The position numbers and the translations under genes are program-made. This document shows, in pieces, positions 4,847 through 6,546 of a stretch of 6,546 bases of DNA (the stretch's first letter is position 1; each line of letters begins with the position of its first letter). The stretch is from an uncultured Rhodoferax sp. (GTDB lineage Bacteria; Pseudomonadota; Gammaproteobacteria; Burkholderiales; Burkholderiaceae_C), in NCBI GenBank assembly GCA_936943465.1, contig CAKZJN010000301.1:1-6546 (forward strand). The letters run 5' to 3'. The notes beneath the pieces are model-generated. The model had not been told where the DNA came from and did no database searches. It was given only the letters and a program-made list of their open reading frames with translations.

Positions 4847-6546
4847 ATGTCTTGGGCTGGAAAAATTCTCCGCGTTGATTTGACCGCGGGCACCGTCAAA
4901 TCCGAACCCCTCAATATGGAATGGGCCCGCGCCTACATCGGCTCGCGCGGTCTGGGAACCAAATATCTGTGCGAAGAAGTGGACGCCACCGTCGATCCGC
5001 TGTCGCCTGCCAACAAAATCATTTGGGCTACCGGCCCGCTGACCGGCACCATGGCCTCCACCGGCGGCCGCTACACCGTGATTACCAAGGGTCCGTTGAC
5101 CGGTGCCATTGCCTGCTCCAACTCGGGCGGCTACTGGGGTGCTGAGTTCAAGATGGCCGGTTGGGACATGGTCATTTTTGAAGGCAAGTCGGCCAAGCCG
5201 GTCTACCTCTACGTCAATGACGACGTGGCCGAGCTGCGCGACGCGGGTCACCTGTGGGGCAAGAGCGTTTGGGAAACCGAAGAGACGCTCAAGAAGAGCC
5301 TGCAAGACCCGCTGACACGCGTGTCCAGCATCGGCAAGGCCGGTGAAAACGGCGTTCTGTACGCCGCTGTGGTGAACGACATGCACCGTGCGGCTGGCCG
5401 TTCGGGCGTGGGCACCGTCATGGGCAGCAAGAACCTCAAGGCAATTGCCGTGCGCGGCACCAAGGGCGTTGGCAACATCAAGAACCCAGCAGCCTTTATG
5501 CAAGCGGTCAAGGACAAGAAGAAGATCCTGGCCGAAAACGGCGTGACCGGCCAGGGCCTGCCCGCTTACGGCACCCAGGTGCTGATGAACGTGATCAACG
5601 AAGTGGGCGGCTTGCCCACCCGTAACCACACCGCCAGCCAGTTTGAAGGCGCCAAGGACATTTCTGCCGAAGCCATGGGCACTCCGCGTGCGACCGACGG
5701 CAAGAAGCATTTGGTAACCAACCAGGCTTGCTTTGGTTGCACGATTGCCTGCGGCCGTATCAGCAAGATGGACCAGGGCCACTTCACCGTGGCAACCAAA
5801 CCCCAGTACTGGGGTGCATCCGGTGGCCTCGAGTACGAAGCGGCCTGGGCTCTAGGCGCCGCCAACGGCGTGAAAGACCTCGAAGCGCTGCAGTACGCCA
5901 ACATGATCTGCAACGAAGAAGGCATTGACCCCATCAGCTTCGGAGCCACCATTGGCGCCGTCATGGAGCTGTATGAAAAGGGCGTGCTCACCAAGGAGCA
6001 AATCGGCATTGAAGCCAACTTTGGTTCCGCCCAGGCTTTGGCTTTTCTGGTGGAAGAAACGGTCAATGGCCGCGGCTTCGGCAAGGAAATCGGACAGGGC
6101 TCCAAGCGCCTGTGCGCCAAGTACGGCCACCCCGAACTGTCCATGAGCAGCAAGGGCCAGGAATTCCCGGCCTACGACGGTCGCGCCATTCAAGGTATTG
6201 GTCTGGCCTACGCCACGTCCAACCGTGGCGGCTGCCACCTGCGCGGCTACACCATCGCTTCCGAAGTGCTGGGCATTCCGGTCAAGACCGATCCGCTGGA
6301 GCACGCAGGCAAGCCCGACCTGGTGAAGGCATTCCAGGACGCGACTGCAGCGTTTGACTCTTCTGGTCTGTGCATCTTCACAACCTTTGCATTGGGCCTG
6401 GCCGATCTGGCACCCCAACTGCAAGGTGCTTGCGGAGACGAGTTCACTACCGAAGAACTGGCTTTGATTGGCGAGCGCATCTGGAACATGGAGCGTGAGT
6501 TCAACAACCGTGCCGGCTTCACCGCCAAAGACGACAGTCTGCCCAA
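4847..6546 (+). CDS. aorB: Tungsten/molybdenum bis-pterin aldehyde oxidoreductase, catalytic subunit (3' end cut by window)
   Basis: Catalytic subunit of the AOR family (aldehyde + H2O to carboxylate + 2 electrons, reversible with strong reductants). It begins MSWAGKILRVDL and stays open for 566 codons to the window edge; family members are about 600-620 residues, so only the C-terminal end is missing. Family features seen: the N-terminal AOR domain with GGRYTVITKGPLTG (73-86) and SNSGGYWGAEFKMAG (91-105), which line the pterin site; cluster cysteines C295, C298 and C302 plus C509, matching the Pyrococcus furiosus 288/291/295/494 spacing well; DSSGLC (504-509), the second pterin motif, and NEEGID (356-361), the first, with Asn in place of the first Asp; GLEYE (327-331), holding the probable catalytic Glu; and GGCHLRG (461-467), with His464 equivalent to the active-site histidine. 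The metal (W or Mo) and natural substrate cannot be read from sequence. BamB-type benzoyl-CoA reductase and YdhV-like proteins are less likely alternatives. Confidence 0.92.
   Translation, partial: MSWAGKILRVDLTAGTVKSEPLNMEWARAYIGSRGLGTKYLCEEVDATVDPLSPANKIIWATGPLTGTMASTGGRYTVITKGPLTGAIACSNSGGYWGAEFKMAGWDMVIFEGKSAKPVYLYVNDDVAELRDAGHLWGKSVWETEETLKKSLQDPLTRVSSIGKAGENGVLYAAVVNDMHRAAGRSGVGTVMGSKNLKAIAVRGTKGVGNIKNPAAFMQAVKDKKKILAENGVTGQGLPAYGTQVLMNVINEVGGLPTRNHTASQFEGAKDISAEAMGTPRATDGKKHLVTNQACFGCTIACGRISKMDQGHFTVATKPQYWGASGGLEYEAAWALGAANGVKDLEALQYANMICNEEGIDPISFGATIGAVMELYEKGVLTKEQIGIEANFGSAQALAFLVEETVNGRGFGKEIGQGSKRLCAKYGHPELSMSSKGQEFPAYDGRAIQGIGLAYATSNRGGCHLRGYTIASEVLGIPVKTDPLEHAGKPDLVKAFQDATAAFDSSGLCIFTTFALGLADLAPQLQGACGDEFTTEELALIGERIWNMEREFNNRAGFTAKDDSLP

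Noticed and set aside
4826..5782. Long minus-strand open frame (318 codons) opposite the aldehyde oxidoreductase gene
   Set aside because: It lies antisense to a well-supported AOR gene, its Ala/Gly/His/Val-rich translation has no recognisable domain, and high-GC codon bias commonly leaves such frames open.

Overview
The window looks like a chromosomal segment of a high-GC betaproteobacterium of the Comamonadaceae type (Rhodoferax/Polaromonas-like). That placement is inferred from the GC-rich codon use, from a C-run/G-run intergenic repeat resembling one I know from that family (2913-2992), and from the gene families present. It is not proven by a marker gene.

Left part (1-2912, plus strand): a YbbP/COG3127-type FtsX-family ABC transporter permease runs in from the left edge, missing only its first few codons. 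It overlaps by four bases (ATGA) a small group II truncated hemoglobin gene. A 90-bp gap at 2913-3002 holds the GC-rich repeat with two hairpin-forming stretches. It separates this pair from a convergent gene on the minus strand.

Middle (3003-4356): a minus-strand regulator has the AcoR-type layout (N-terminal SWxRC region, GAF sensor, PAS-like segment, C-terminal Fis-type helix-turn-helix) but lacks the sigma-54-contacting AAA+ ATPase domain. Its 217-bp divergent intergenic region (4140-4356) contains a perfect 16-bp palindrome, a weak minus-strand promoter candidate, a possible -24/-12 element and a TAGG motif repeated every 16 bp.

Right part (4357-6546, plus strand): two tightly spaced genes with good ribosome binding sites form the start of an aldehyde oxidoreductase operon. 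The first encodes a ferredoxin-like protein with sixteen cysteines for four [4Fe-4S] clusters (AorA-like). The second encodes the tungsten/molybdenum bis-pterin aldehyde oxidoreductase catalytic subunit (AorB-like) and runs off the right edge still open after 566 codons. The order regulator / Fe-S subunit / catalytic subunit resembles the aor locus of Aromatoleum-type betaproteobacteria, where an FAD subunit and cofactor-maturation genes follow. Those would lie beyond this window.

Working model: the GAF/Fis regulator senses an aldehyde or related signal and controls the divergent aor operon. The encoded enzyme oxidises aldehydes to acids and passes electrons through the polyferredoxin subunit. 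The permease/hemoglobin pair appears to be a functionally separate transcription unit.
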